NCBI GenBank assembly: GCA_947632115.1 | Contig: CANROB010000009.1 | Location: 1-50,147, forward strand | Length of the DNA stretch: 50,147 bases | From: an uncultured Bacilli bacterium | GTDB taxonomy: Bacteria; Bacillota_I; Bacilli_A; RF39; UBA660 | Direction: 5' to 3' | Shown here: one piece after another, positions 40,185-49,292 of the stretch | Position numbering within the stretch: position 1 is the first letter of the stretch | How the letters are laid out: every line of letters starts with the position of its first letter | Notes under the pieces: model-generated | Seen by the model: only the letters and a program-made list of their open reading frames with translations | What the model was told of the DNA's origin: nothing | Databases searched by the model: none | Made by a program: the position numbers and the translations under genes

Positions 40185-41321
40185 TTATACCTCCCTGCTT
40201 ACAATCTCCATATATTCTTTTTCAATCGATTCATGATTTTTTAAAGTAGAATCCGTTAATTCATCAAAAGGAATGACTTTAAAATTGCGATTACTAGAAT
40301 TATAGTAAGTATAGTGAAGCTTTACCTTCATATTTTCAAAATGAACAGATTTATTCTCATCCACTACAATATCTAAGCCTACTAAAAGGCCAATGATTTT
40401 TTCAAGGCCCAATACTTTTTGCGCAGAAATAAAGTTTCCTAAGGAGTAAATAACCAAAGTATTTCCTACATATCCGATTGGTTGAATGACGTGAGGATGG
40501 GCTCCAATAATAAGATTTACTCCTAAACTAGATAAGTAACTAGCGACCTCTTTTTGTTCATTAGTAGGAACATGGGTATATTCATTTCCCCAGTGCATCG
40601 CCACAAGAATCACTTCGGCCCCTTTTTCTTTTACGGCTTCAATATCTTTTTTGACCTGTTCTTTTTCATAAACATTTACTAAGTATTCTTTTCCCTTTGG
40701 TACAGTAAGACCATTCGTTCGCATCGTATACGATAAAAAGGCATACTTAATTCCATTTTGTTCATAAACAGGTAAGGCATTTCTCTCTTCAAAAGAAGAA
40801 TAACTGCCAGCCGTAATAACATTTTTTTGTTTCTTCCAAAAAGCAGTCGAATAAAGAATACCAGATTCTCCTTGATCTAGACTATGGTTGTTCGCCAAAC
40901 TAACGAGATTAAACCCGATAGAGGCAAGATCAGATCCAATCGCATCGGGTGAATTTAGTCTTGGGTAGTGTTGCGGAGTCCCTCCCCCGATAATACTTTC
41001 CTGGTTATAATACTTTAAATCATAACCCTTAATATTTTTTTCAATCGAAGTAAACATCGGTTTAAAATTATAAGAGTTCTTCCCCGTTTGTGCATCCGCA
41101 AAAACGGCACCATGAATAAGGGCATCCCCTACCATCACAAGAGACATTCTTTTAGAAGTATCTTCTTCCTTCTTAGGTTCTTCTATTGAGGTTGCACCTG
41201 AATATTTCGCATGAGTTTGATTTTGAGGAATCGATAAGTACACAAAAACAGTACCTCCTAAAAGGCATAAAAATAGGCATAATAATACAATCGTACTTCT
41301 TGATTTACTCCTCTTTTTCAT
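40185..41321 (-). CDS. CapA family protein, copy 2
   Basis: 378 residues. Signal anchor (about 9-30), then a linker and a CapA/PGA_cap metallophosphatase-like domain: [70 protein letters not shown] and [10 protein letters not shown]. CapA (PgsA) proteins are linked to poly-gamma-glutamate synthesis, but no capBC is nearby and many CapA homologues have other envelope roles. AAGGAG precedes the ATG at 41321. It is a close paralogue of the gene just upstream. Confidence 0.88.
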   Translation of the reverse strand: MKKRSKSRSTIVLLCLFLCLLGGTVFVYLSIPQNQTHAKYSGATSIEEPKKEEDTSKRMSLVMVGDALIHGAVFADAQTGKNSYNFKPMFTSIEKNIKGYDLKYYNQESIIGGGTPQHYPRLNSPDAIGSDLASIGFNLVSLANNHSLDQGESGILYSTAFWKKQKNVITAGSYSSFEERNALPVYEQNGIKYAFLSYTMRTNGLTVPKGKEYLVNVYEKEQVKKDIEAVKEKGAEVILVAMHWGNEYTHVPTNEQKEVASYLSSLGVNLIIGAHPHVIQPIGYVGNTLVIYSLGNFISAQKVLGLEKIIGLLVGLDIVVDENKSVHFENMKVKLHYTYYNSSNRNFKVIPFDELTDSTLKNHESIEKEYMEIVSREV

Positions 41322-41331
41322 TCTTAACTCC

Positions 41332-42486
41332 TTATACTTTTTGATCAACAATTTCTAGATACTCTTTTTCTAAAGAAGCATAATTCTTTAATATTTTATC
41401 ATTTAATTCGGAAAAAGGATATACCTTAAAATTCTTACGACTAGCACTAGAATAAGTATACAATAGTTTTTTATCGATATTTTCAAAATGAACAACATTT
41501 TCTTCATCCAAAACAATATCTAGTCCTACTAAAAGACCAATGGTCTTATCTAACGTTGGCGCTTCATGTCCAGAAAGAAAGTTTCCTAAAGAATAAATAA
41601 CAAGAGTGTTTCCTACATAGGAAATGGGTTGAATGACATGAGGATGGGCACCAATAATAAGATTAACGCCTAGACTAGCGAGGTCACTCGCTACCTCTTT
41701 TTGCGTAGCATTTGGTTTATGGGTATATTCATTTCCCCAGTGCATCGCCACTAAAATGACCTCGGCACCATTTTCTTTCGCCTTCGTAACATCTTTAGTC
41801 GCTAATTCCTTAGAATAGACATTGACTAAGTATTCTTTTCCTTTAGGTGCCTTTAGTCCATTAGTTGCCATCGTATAAGATAAAAAGGCATACTTTATTC
41901 CATTTTGCTCGTAAATAGGAATTGTATCTCTTTCTTCAAGAGAAGAATAGGTACCAGAAGTTACTACATTTTCCTGTTTCTTCCAATATTGATTCGAATA
42001 TAAAATACCACTTTCATTTTTATCTAGCGTATGGTTATTTGCTAAACTAACAAGATTAAAGCCAGTTGCAATCATATTATCAGCAAAAGCATCTGGAGTA
42101 TTAAAACGAGGATAAGTAGTAGGAGTCCCTCCTCCAATAATCGTTTCTTGATTATAGTATTTTAAATCATAATCTTGAATAAGTGGTCCAACAGAAGATA
42201 ACATCGATGTAAAATCATATTTGCCACCTTTAAGGGCATCTTGATACACGACTTCATGGATAAGGGCATCCCCTACCATGACTAAGGACATTCTTCTTTC
42301 TTTAGGAAGTTCAACAGGTATCTCTTCCTTTGGTTCCTCTTGATTACTATTACTTACTTTCGGTGGTTCATCTTTGGTATTTCCATTCTTTACGAAAGAA
42401 AAGACGCCAAAGAAAAAAAGAGAAAGAACAAGAAGAACTAGGAAAACTCTTCCCTTTCTAACTTTTCTAGTTTTTTTCCTTGCCAC
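41332..42486 (-). CDS. CapA family protein, copy 1
   Basis: 384 residues, same layout as copy 2: basic start with signal anchor (about 13-33), charged linker, CapA domain with [51 protein letters not shown] and YSLGNFLSG. It starts at GTG with AAGGGGGAAG inside the end of rnr (20-base overlap). The two CapA copies lie between rnr and smpB, genes that often neighbour each other directly. The metal-binding His and Asn residues are all present, so an enzyme is likely; the substrate is unknown. Confidence 0.88.
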   Translation of the reverse strand: MARKKTRKVRKGRVFLVLLVLSLFFFGVFSFVKNGNTKDEPPKVSNSNQEEPKEEIPVELPKERRMSLVMVGDALIHEVVYQDALKGGKYDFTSMLSSVGPLIQDYDLKYYNQETIIGGGTPTTYPRFNTPDAFADNMIATGFNLVSLANNHTLDKNESGILYSNQYWKKQENVVTSGTYSSLEERDTIPIYEQNGIKYAFLSYTMATNGLKAPKGKEYLVNVYSKELATKDVTKAKENGAEVILVAMHWGNEYTHKPNATQKEVASDLASLGVNLIIGAHPHVIQPISYVGNTLVIYSLGNFLSGHEAPTLDKTIGLLVGLDIVLDEENVVHFENIDKKLLYTYSSASRKNFKVYPFSELNDKILKNYASLEKEYLEIVDQKV

Positions 42487-44599
42487 GTTCTTCCCCCTTT
42501 ACCTCAAAATCAATCGTATGTTCCTCTTTATTAGCGGAAACGGCAATAACGGTAACCTCATCCCCTAAACGATATCCTCTTTTATTTTTCTTACCAATAA
42601 AGGAGAAAGTGGATTCATCATAGGTATAATAATCATCTTTTAAAGTCTCTACCCGAACAAGGCCTTCAATCATATTTGGTAATTGAACAAAGAATCCAAA
42701 ACTCATAACGGTTGTGATAATTCCTTTAAATTCTTCTCCAATATGAGAAAGCATATATTCGGCCATCTTCATATCGTCTACTTCTCTTTCACAGTCTACA
42801 GAGGCTCTTTCTCGTTCAGAGGAATGTTCTGCATAAAGTGGTAATTTCGCTTGCCACTTCTCGATATCTTCTAAGGTGACTCCCTTCGTAAGAAGACATT
42901 TACGAATAGAACGATGCACCGTTAAATCCGGATATCTTCGAATAGGCGAAGTAAAATGGCAATAAATCTTACTAGCAAGACCAAAGTGTCCGATATTTTT
43001 CGTATCATAAACTGCCTTTTGCATGCTTCTTAACATTTGACTAGAAAGAATATAATACTCTTTTTTATCCTTTAACTGATTTAAGATTTCTTGAATGAGT
43101 TTAGGGGTTAATTTATTCATGTTCGCATGAACTTGATATCCTAAGACACTTACCAGATGCATAAAATTCGTCATCTTCTCTTCACTAGGCTCGCCATGAA
43201 CACGATAAATTAATGGATAATCCATATAGTAAAAATGACTAGCTACGGTTTCATTGGCAACAATCATAAAGTCTTCAATCAGGTTTTCTCCAACTCCCCG
43301 ATTACGAAGAACAACATCAATTGCTTCTCCTTTTTCATTCACAACAATCTTTGGTTCCTCTAATTCAAAATCAATATATCCTTTTTCCGTTTTATTTTTT
43401 CTTAGAATAGAAGCTAATTCCGCCATTAATTTTAATGGTTCAGCATAATCTTCATATCCTTCTGGAACAATATTCTTTTCTAAGATGAGATTTACTTTAT
43501 CGTAAGTCATTTGGATACGAGAACGGATCACACTATCAAAAATATCATAATTAACGACATTGCCATTAGAATCTATTTCCATCATACAAGTAATAGCAAG
43601 TCGGTCAACGCCTGGATTTAAGGAACAAATACCGTTTGATAATTCATGAGGAAGCATAGGCGTTACCCGGTCCGCTAAATAAACACTAGTACCTCTTGCT
43701 GAGGCCTCTTTATCAAGTGCACTATCTTCTTTCACATAGTAACTGACATCCGCAATATGAACACCTAGTTCATAATTACCATTTTCTAATTTGGTAATAG
43801 AAATCGCATCATCAATATCCTTGGTATCATTGCCATCAATCGTAAAAATAACTTTATCCCGCAGGTCTTGTTTAGACTCTTGAACCCGATTATTTATCTC
43901 TTCTTCTGATACTTTATCGGGGATGTGGTAAACCTCTTGCATAACCTCTTCTGGGAACACATCATTGATTTCATATTTTGCCATAATCGATAAAATATCG
44001 ACACCAGGATCATTAATATGACCAATTACCTTAATAATTTCTCCCCGGTAATCTAATTCCTTAGTAGGAGATAATAACTTGACAACTACTTTATGTCCAT
44101 CGACTAAATTCGCATAATAATTGACGTCAATTCGGATATTTTTCGTGATTTTACTGTCATCCGGTTTTACGAATATCTTACCATGTTTATAGAAAACAGT
44201 ACCCACAAGTTGCTTTACACCACGTTCGACAATCCGAATGACTTCTCCTTCCATCGGATCCGCATTTTTATCGATAATATTAACGATTACTTTGTCTTTA
44301 TGAACCGCTCCGTTTAAATGCTCTTCATAAACTTTTATCTCTTCCCCATTTTCCTGCATGACATAGCCAGTTCCTCTAGAGGTTACGGATAAAATACCAA
44401 CTCTAGAATTACTATCTTCAAATAACATATAATTTCCATGTTTAGTACGGTAGATTTTGGTATCTACTTCTAATTGATTAAGGGCTTTTAATAATTCTTT
44501 TAAATCTTCTGCTGTCCCTAGTTTCATGATAGTTTCTATCTCATGAACCCCTAAAGCACGCCTTTCTTGATTTAAAATTTCTAAGACTTTCTCTTCCAT
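42467..44599 (-). CDS. rnr: Ribonuclease R
   Basis: 3'-5' exoribonuclease that degrades structured RNA and works with tmRNA/SmpB in decay of faulty messages. A winged-helix start (EIETIMKLGTAEDL), cold-shock domains, the RNB domain with TIDGNDTKDIDDAIS (catalytic Asp cluster) and SPIRRYPDLTVHR, and an S1 domain (FKGIITTVMSFGFFVQLPN). About 710 residues. GGTGAATAGT points to the ATG at 44599; another ATG at 44611 is in frame. -10 TATAAT at 44616-44621 without a clear -35. Confidence 0.96.
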   Translation of the reverse strand: MEEKVLEILNQERRALGVHEIETIMKLGTAEDLKELLKALNQLEVDTKIYRTKHGNYMLFEDSNSRVGILSVTSRGTGYVMQENGEEIKVYEEHLNGAVHKDKVIVNIIDKNADPMEGEVIRIVERGVKQLVGTVFYKHGKIFVKPDDSKITKNIRIDVNYYANLVDGHKVVVKLLSPTKELDYRGEIIKVIGHINDPGVDILSIMAKYEINDVFPEEVMQEVYHIPDKVSEEEINNRVQESKQDLRDKVIFTIDGNDTKDIDDAISITKLENGNYELGVHIADVSYYVKEDSALDKEASARGTSVYLADRVTPMLPHELSNGICSLNPGVDRLAITCMMEIDSNGNVVNYDIFDSVIRSRIQMTYDKVNLILEKNIVPEGYEDYAEPLKLMAELASILRKNKTEKGYIDFELEEPKIVVNEKGEAIDVVLRNRGVGENLIEDFMIVANETVASHFYYMDYPLIYRVHGEPSEEKMTNFMHLVSVLGYQVHANMNKLTPKLIQEILNQLKDKKEYYILSSQMLRSMQKAVYDTKNIGHFGLASKIYCHFTSPIRRYPDLTVHRSIRKCLLTKGVTLEDIEKWQAKLPLYAEHSSERERASVDCEREVDDMKMAEYMLSHIGEEFKGIITTVMSFGFFVQLPNMIEGLVRVETLKDDYYTYDESTFSFIGKKNKRGYRLGDEVTVIAVSANKEEHTIDFEVKGEERGKEKN

Positions 44600-44615
44600 A
44601 CTATTCACCATTTCT

Positions 44616-44621
44616 ATTATA
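44616..44621 (-). promoter_or_regulatory. -10 element of rnr
   Basis: TATAAT on the minus strand, 17 bases before the ATG at 44599 and just after the terminator of the upstream gene. The -35 is weak. Confidence 0.4.
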
Positions 44622-44634
44622 CTATAAAATCATC

Positions 44635-44660
44635 AAAAATAGATAGCTATTCGCTATCTA
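44635..44660 (-). terminator. Terminator of the surface protein gene at 44658
   Basis: AGATAGC (44641-44647) pairs with GCTATCT (44653-44659), with a short T run on the minus strand. It overlaps the stop codon. The same hairpin ends the paralogue at 45980. Confidence 0.75.
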
Positions 44661-44935
44661 CTTTAAACAATATTGATACGTATCTTGATTAAAAATTCCT
44701 AGTAAGAATTCTATTAATAGTGGGAGTAAGAATAGAATAAGAGCAACAATTAATCTTTTTATAAACTTTCCACTTACTTTCTTTATCTCATCTTCATTAT
44801 CAGCAGCTATTGCTTTAATAAAATCTAGAATCGTTAATATAATGATAATTACTGGTGCGATATATCTTATCCAAGAGATGGTTCGAATTAACCATGCCGC
44901 TAATCTTTCGGAGATATTACAACTATTGGTATAAC
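44641..44935 (-). repeat. Direct repeat copy 1, C-terminal module of the paired surface genes
   Basis: About 295 bases nearly identical to 45961-46255, covering the terminator hairpin, the stop codon and the codons for the last ~95 residues. Differences are scattered single bases. Similarity drops sharply beyond it. Confidence 0.85.
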
Positions 44936-45920
44936 TAATTGGTCCGGATATTCCATATTCATCCTTTAAATTTGCCAATTTTTTATCTACATCGATACAC
45001 TCTTGAACGCACTCCTCAGAATAATCAAACGTTCTGTAGGCACTGTTACATAACGCTTTTAATTTTGTGATTTCATCATCGGCTTGTTTTAATATACTTC
45101 CTGAATTTCTTAATCCATTCTTTTGAGCTTGACTATAAAATTTCTTAATGTCTCTAATATAATTTCCAAGCGTTCTACATTTATTATTATCAGTCTCAGA
45201 TGGTGTTCTTGTCTCCTCATCTCCGATATAATCGAATGTTTGACAAGCATTTTCATTATATTGTCCAGCTGGTACTTGTAAAGCATCCATATAAATAGTT
45301 TTAAAAATATAAGTTCCACCTGGAGTAGGGTCAGTATCATCAGTGCAGACTTTTACACTTAAACACTTTCCAAGATCACCATTTTCTTCATCAAGCCATG
45401 ACCCATTCACCTCTCCAGCAATGGTATAAAGATAATATATCGTACCACCATCCTTTGTTGAAGAAGCACTAATAGAATGGGAATCTGGATTAATCAATAA
45501 ATCAAAATCGCCATATTGACACGTAAACTCAGGGGTCTCTTCTTCCTCCTTATTTTGGTATACTATCATCGTACCTCCAGAACCACGCATCGTTTCTGTT
45601 TCTGGACCAGTCCAAGAAATTCCACTAGCATATCCATAATACTTTCTAGTTATGGCCCAGGGTAACCATCCTGTAGAAATTTCGACAACATATCTTGGGC
45701 AACTAGATGAACTCCAGTTCTCAAGCGTGTAACCAGAAATCACGCCAGAATCAGAAATATCAAATTGAATAGTATCACCTTTATATGCAGTTGCTACATC
45801 AGTTCTACCATCTGCATACAAAACATATACATACTCATATTCACATGTTTTGGCAAAAACAGACTCATTCATCATAAACATCATTAAGAAAAAAAAGGTA
45901 AACAAAAGTAATTTTTTCAT
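44658..45920 (-). CDS. Large secreted protein with Cys-rich ectodomain and C-terminal two-helix module (copy 2)
   Basis: 420 residues. Signal peptide about 1-23 (cleavage near VFA-KT). An ectodomain of about 300 residues with many cysteines, aromatic and Ser/Thr-rich, follows, with a helical part (LGNYIRDIKKFYSQAQ onward) before the membrane. The end is SCNISERLAAWLIRTISWIRYIAP, helix 1, DFIKAIAADNEDEIKKVSGKFIKR, helix 2, then DTYQYCLK. The last ~95 residues are nearly identical to those of the next protein; the ectodomains differ greatly. No known family. It may be an anchored surface protein that uses a pilin-like helical hairpin. Confidence 0.75.
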   Translation of the reverse strand: MKKLLLFTFFFLMMFMMNESVFAKTCEYEYVYVLYADGRTDVATAYKGDTIQFDISDSGVISGYTLENWSSSSCPRYVVEISTGWLPWAITRKYYGYASGISWTGPETETMRGSGGTMIVYQNKEEEETPEFTCQYGDFDLLINPDSHSISASSTKDGGTIYYLYTIAGEVNGSWLDEENGDLGKCLSVKVCTDDTDPTPGGTYIFKTIYMDALQVPAGQYNENACQTFDYIGDEETRTPSETDNNKCRTLGNYIRDIKKFYSQAQKNGLRNSGSILKQADDEITKLKALCNSAYRTFDYSEECVQECIDVDKKLANLKDEYGISGPISYTNSCNISERLAAWLIRTISWIRYIAPVIIIILTILDFIKAIAADNEDEIKKVSGKFIKRLIVALILFLLPLLIEFLLGIFNQDTYQYCLK

Positions 45921-45935
45921 ACCATCACCATATTC

Positions 45936-45944
45936 ATTATACCA
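45936..45944 (-). promoter_or_regulatory. Extended -10 promoter of the surface gene at 44658
   Basis: TG-G-TATAAT on the minus strand, 16-24 bases before the ATG at 45920. The -35 is poor. Confidence 0.5.
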
Positions 45945-45953
45945 TATTTTAGA

Positions 45954-45983
45954 GAAAAAAATAGATAGCTACTTGCTATCTAT
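45954..45983 (-). terminator. Terminator of the surface protein gene at 45980
   Basis: ATAGATAGC (45961-45969) pairs with GCTATCTAT (45975-45983), with a T run on the minus strand. It overlaps the stop codon. Confidence 0.85.
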
Positions 45984-46255
45984 TTTAGACAATATTGATA
46001 CGTATCTTGATTAAAAATTCCTAGTAAGAATTCTATTAATAATGGAAGTAAGAATAGAATAAGAGCAACAATTAATCTTTTTGCAAACTTTCCACTTACT
46101 TTCTTGATCTCATCCTCATTATCAGCAGCTATTGCTTTAATAAAATCTAGAATCGTTAAAATAATGATAATTACTGGTGCGATATATCTTATCCAAGATA
46201 TGGTTCTAATTAACCATGCCGCTAATCTTTTAGAGATATTACAACTATTGGTATC
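45961..46255 (-). repeat. Direct repeat copy 2, C-terminal module of the paired surface genes
   Basis: Partner of 44641-44935. The boundary of high similarity lies around the codons for TNSCNIS. Confidence 0.85.
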
Positions 46256-47269
46256 AGTATTGATAGTATTAATTCCATGATTCTCTTTTATAGTGCTTAA
46301 ATCTTCTTCATAACCGATACAAGCTTGAACACAACTATCAGAATAAGTAGCAGTCTTAAATACGCTGTGGCACAAACTTAAAAGATATTTTTCTTTTTCA
46401 TGAACCTCCGTATAAAGAGCCTTTTCATCCCCATCACCATTCTCAATTTGCTCATAAAGGGAATCTATTCCATTTTTATAAGTGTTGTAAGTAAGACAAG
46501 AAGAATTTACCGTTTCATCACAATCATCGCCAGAGCATTCTTTATTCTCGCAATAAGGATATCCAGCAGTTTTTGCAGCCATGCTATCATGGAAAATATA
46601 ATAAGTGGAAGAACTCTCGCTCGCTCTACAGGCCACGGTTTTAAGACACTTTTCGGTTCCTCTATCATCACTAAACCAAAGTCCTCTAAAGTCTTCACTC
46701 AGAAAATAATAAACACCCGAATATGCCGATTCAACTGCTAATACCTCAACCGAATGAGTATCTGTATTTACCTTAATAGTATATCCTGCACCCTCATACT
46801 CACAAGTATAACTAGGAGTATCTGCACCATCCCATTTATAGATAGGCATAGAGTCACGGTTAACAACAGAAGGGCCATATGTCGAAAGTGTTTCTGAGGT
46901 AAAACCATACCAAATTCTATCCATACCACTTATACCACCTATACTAACTCCAATATAAGTAGGACAATTTCCAGATTTAATATCAGGAACCCCATTTGCA
47001 CTTTCTCCCCAGTTCTTTATCTTCTCATTACCACCTACTATTGCGAGCAAAGAACTAGAAGTACCATCATGACTGTCATCGTCATAAATAGTAATAGTTA
47101 TCGTTGCTTCTTGATAAGCTGTACCAGCTGCAGTTGTAGAACCATCAGCACGTATGTCATTTTGATAAACATATTGACAAACTTGTTTTACATCTTTTGC
47201 ATATACATTGTCTTTAAAAATTAAAACCAAAAAAAGCGCAAAAAAGATATATAGGTATTTTCTTTTCAT
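45980..47269 (-). CDS. Large secreted protein with Cys-rich ectodomain and C-terminal two-helix module (copy 1)
   Basis: 429 residues from the ATG at 47269 (GGTGATGGT). Signal peptide about 1-24 (cleavage near VYA-KD), then a Cys-rich ectodomain of about 310 residues with CQYVYQND, TPSYTCEYEG, ENKECSGDDCDE and similar segments, then the same membrane module as its neighbour: SCNISKRLAAWLIRTISWIRYIAP, two hydrophobic helices around DEIKKVSGKFAKR, and a final CLK. The shared start pattern (tyrosine-rich first Cys block) and position suggest a duplication followed by divergence. Function unknown. Confidence 0.75.
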   Translation of the reverse strand: MKRKYLYIFFALFLVLIFKDNVYAKDVKQVCQYVYQNDIRADGSTTAAGTAYQEATITITIYDDDSHDGTSSSLLAIVGGNEKIKNWGESANGVPDIKSGNCPTYIGVSIGGISGMDRIWYGFTSETLSTYGPSVVNRDSMPIYKWDGADTPSYTCEYEGAGYTIKVNTDTHSVEVLAVESAYSGVYYFLSEDFRGLWFSDDRGTEKCLKTVACRASESSSTYYIFHDSMAAKTAGYPYCENKECSGDDCDETVNSSCLTYNTYKNGIDSLYEQIENGDGDEKALYTEVHEKEKYLLSLCHSVFKTATYSDSCVQACIGYEEDLSTIKENHGINTINTDTNSCNISKRLAAWLIRTISWIRYIAPVIIIILTILDFIKAIAADNEDEIKKVSGKFAKRLIVALILFLLPLLIEFLLGIFNQDTYQYCLK

Positions 47270-47284
47270 ACCATCACCAAATAC

Positions 47285-47293
47285 ATCATACCA
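47285..47293 (-). promoter_or_regulatory. Extended -10 promoter of the surface gene at 45980
   Basis: TG-G-TATGAT on the minus strand, 16-24 bases before the ATG at 47269. Confidence 0.5.
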
Positions 47294-47299
47294 CATTAT

Positions 47300-47332
47300 T
47301 AAAAAAATAGGTAGACATTGACTACCTATTTT
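47300..47332 (-). terminator. Terminator of the rmuC operon
   Basis: ATAGGTAG (47307-47314) pairs with CTACCTAT (47322-47329), with a T run on the minus strand. It touches the stop codon of the gene at 47331. Confidence 0.85.
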
Positions 47333-47939
47333 ATTGAATTCCCTGCATAAATCCTTTTACAAATAATGTTTTATCTTGGGTCTCTTCAAATACATAACAA
47401 ATAGCAACGAGCACGGAACCTAAAAATGCCACAATGATATCTTGCATAGTATCATTTACTCCCGTTAAAGCTACCCTTTGGGCATCTCCACCAAAAAAGA
47501 TATTGGCAATATATTCAAACATTTCCCAGCCAGATGCTACTAACATAGTAAAAGAAAATAGAAATAGAAGAGAAAATAAAATTCTTTTTTTATCACATAT
47601 TCCTAATTCTTTTAAAAGAAGAAGCGCGAATAAAGCGGTAAGTACTCCAGAGATTGTATGCGTAACCTTATCAAAATAAGTAATGTGATTATAAAGTTCT
47701 AAGGTAGTACCTAAAAAGTGAGCACAAAAGATAAATAAAATCACAATAAATTTAATCATAGTAGATAACTTTTTATGGAAAATTCTTTCTATCCAATAAG
47801 GAGAAGTAATTGTTAAAATGATAGAACTATCTTTTAAAATTAAACCAATCTCTTTATCTCTAGTAACTGCAAAATAAAGTCCGCCAAAAATGGCAACTGC
47901 TATCATCACAAAGTTAAGAATCTCTAGAATCTTCTTCAT
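47331..47939 (-). CDS. DUF2238/YjdF-like membrane protein
   Basis: About 202 residues with six predicted helices. THTISGVLTALFALLLL, SGWEMFEYI and GVNDTMQDIIVAFLGS fit the acidic/His signature of the DUF2238 (YjdF) family, which is of unknown function. The ATG at 47939 lies within the end of rmuC (overlap about 26 bases), with GAGG upstream. A TTG six bases earlier is also in frame. Last gene of the operon. Confidence 0.8.
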   Translation of the reverse strand: MKKILEILNFVMIAVAIFGGLYFAVTRDKEIGLILKDSSIILTITSPYWIERIFHKKLSTMIKFIVILFIFCAHFLGTTLELYNHITYFDKVTHTISGVLTALFALLLLKELGICDKKRILFSLLFLFSFTMLVASGWEMFEYIANIFFGGDAQRVALTGVNDTMQDIIVAFLGSVLVAICYVFEETQDKTLFVKGFMQGIQ

Positions 47940-48996
47940 AATCAATTTGCCTCATTTCCACTTGATTAATGCTATTAAAACGTTTCGTAATTTTATCAGT
48001 TGTCGTGTGAATATCTTTCACATCCTTACTAACGGTTTCAATACTTCGATAGAGTTTATCCCATCTTTCTCGATAACGAGAAAATTCTTCTGATAGCAAC
48101 TGTAACTCTTTATGAATGACTTTTGCGTATTTATCACGTTCTATATTTTTCATGATAATTTGAATCGTCGTTAACGTACTAATCAAAGTAGTGGGAGAAG
48201 TAATCCAAACTCTTTTTTTATAAGCATATTCTAATAACTCCGTATGATATGCATTTACTTCAGCAAAAATAGCTTCCGCTGGTAAGAATAAAATCGCTTG
48301 ATCACTAGTAGTTCCAGGGATAATATATTTGCTACTAATCGCATCAATATGTTTTTTCATATCCATTTTAAACATTTTTTCGGCATTAGCACGAACATCC
48401 GCACTATTCTTTTTATTCACCATTGCTTGATAATTTTCTAAAGGAAATTTAGAATCGATAGCAATAGTACCTAGAGGTTCTGGTGCGAATAACACACAGT
48501 CTGCTATCGTTCCATTATCAAAAGAATGTTGCATTTCATAAATTTTTGTATTATGTTCTCCAAATACATTAGACATAATATGCTCTAAATTTACTTCTCC
48601 AAAAATTCCTCTTGTTTTCTTATCCGTAAGAATTCCTTGTAAAGAAACGATATCTGTTGATAGACTATCAATCTTTTTCTGTGCTTCATCAATCTTTGAC
48701 AATCTTTCTAAAACAGAGGCAAATGTTTTATTTGTTTTCTCAAAGTTTTCATCTAATCGTTCATTTACTTTGTCACTAATTTTTTGCAATCTATCATCTA
48801 ATTTTTCATTCGTTTTTTCAAAGTCATCCCGAATATTTCGACTAAAATCATTTTTAAAATCACCAATTTCTTTTACAATATCCGTTTCTAACTTACCAAC
48901 TTTTTCAACGACAGAATCATTTTGTCTATTTCGTAACAAAAGAAAAAGAAGCAAAACAAGATTAAAAATTAATAATCCAATAATAAGATAATCCAT
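47914..48996 (-). CDS. rmuC: DNA recombination protein RmuC
   Basis: 360 residues. One N-terminal membrane helix (about 3-21), a long coiled coil (about 30-115), then the RmuC domain with GIFGEVNLEHIMSNVFG, GTIAIDSKFPLENYQAM (PD-(D/E)xK-type nuclease core), ILFLPAEAIFAEV and a C-terminal helical part. RmuC limits sequence inversion in E. coli and has been linked to anti-phage activity. The ATG overlaps the stop of the DUF4176 gene as TAATG. Confidence 0.94.
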   Translation of the reverse strand: MDYLIIGLLIFNLVLLLFLLLRNRQNDSVVEKVGKLETDIVKEIGDFKNDFSRNIRDDFEKTNEKLDDRLQKISDKVNERLDENFEKTNKTFASVLERLSKIDEAQKKIDSLSTDIVSLQGILTDKKTRGIFGEVNLEHIMSNVFGEHNTKIYEMQHSFDNGTIADCVLFAPEPLGTIAIDSKFPLENYQAMVNKKNSADVRANAEKMFKMDMKKHIDAISSKYIIPGTTSDQAILFLPAEAIFAEVNAYHTELLEYAYKKRVWITSPTTLISTLTTIQIIMKNIERDKYAKVIHKELQLLSEEFSRYRERWDKLYRSIETVSKDVKDIHTTTDKITKRFNSINQVEMRQIDYEEDSRDS

Positions 48997-49277
48997 TATC
49001 CCACCTGTGTTTGTGTAGCAGCTCTACTCTTTAAGAAATTTTTAAATTTTGCCTCTTCATCATTGACATATCCTAAATAGTAGATATCCGCAATTTGATC
49101 ATGATCAAAAACAAAAATACTTTTGCTATCAATAATTCCTTCTGGATAAGAACACCCACTATAATCATATACTTTTCCACTTCCAGGTTTTACAATTCCA
49201 AAACCCGTAATCATCAATTTCTTGTTAGCGTCCTTTAATAATACAATACTTCCAACTGGCAAATATTTTTCTACCAT
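48996..49277 (-). CDS. DUF4176 domain protein
   Basis: 93 residues. YLPVGSIVLLKDANKKLMITGFGI, YDYSGCSYPEGII and VFDHDQIADIYYLGYVNDEE match the DUF4176 family as I know it: a small beta-rich protein with the LPxGSxVxLK and YPEG blocks. DUF4176 genes often lie in type VII secretion (Esx/LXG) loci of Bacillota. No EssC, EsaA or WXG100 gene is seen here, although the window ends about 0.9 kb upstream. SD present; 15 bases after the gene upstream. Confidence 0.75.
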   Translation of the reverse strand: MVEKYLPVGSIVLLKDANKKLMITGFGIVKPGSGKVYDYSGCSYPEGIIDSKSIFVFDHDQIADIYYLGYVNDEEAKFKNFLKSRAATQTQVG

Positions 49278-49292
49278 TTTTCTTCCTCTTTT

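Noticed and set aside
46400..46741. Plus-strand frame of 113 codons inside the surface gene
   Set aside because: It is antisense to a gene with a good start, signal peptide and paralogue, and shows no ribosome-binding site.
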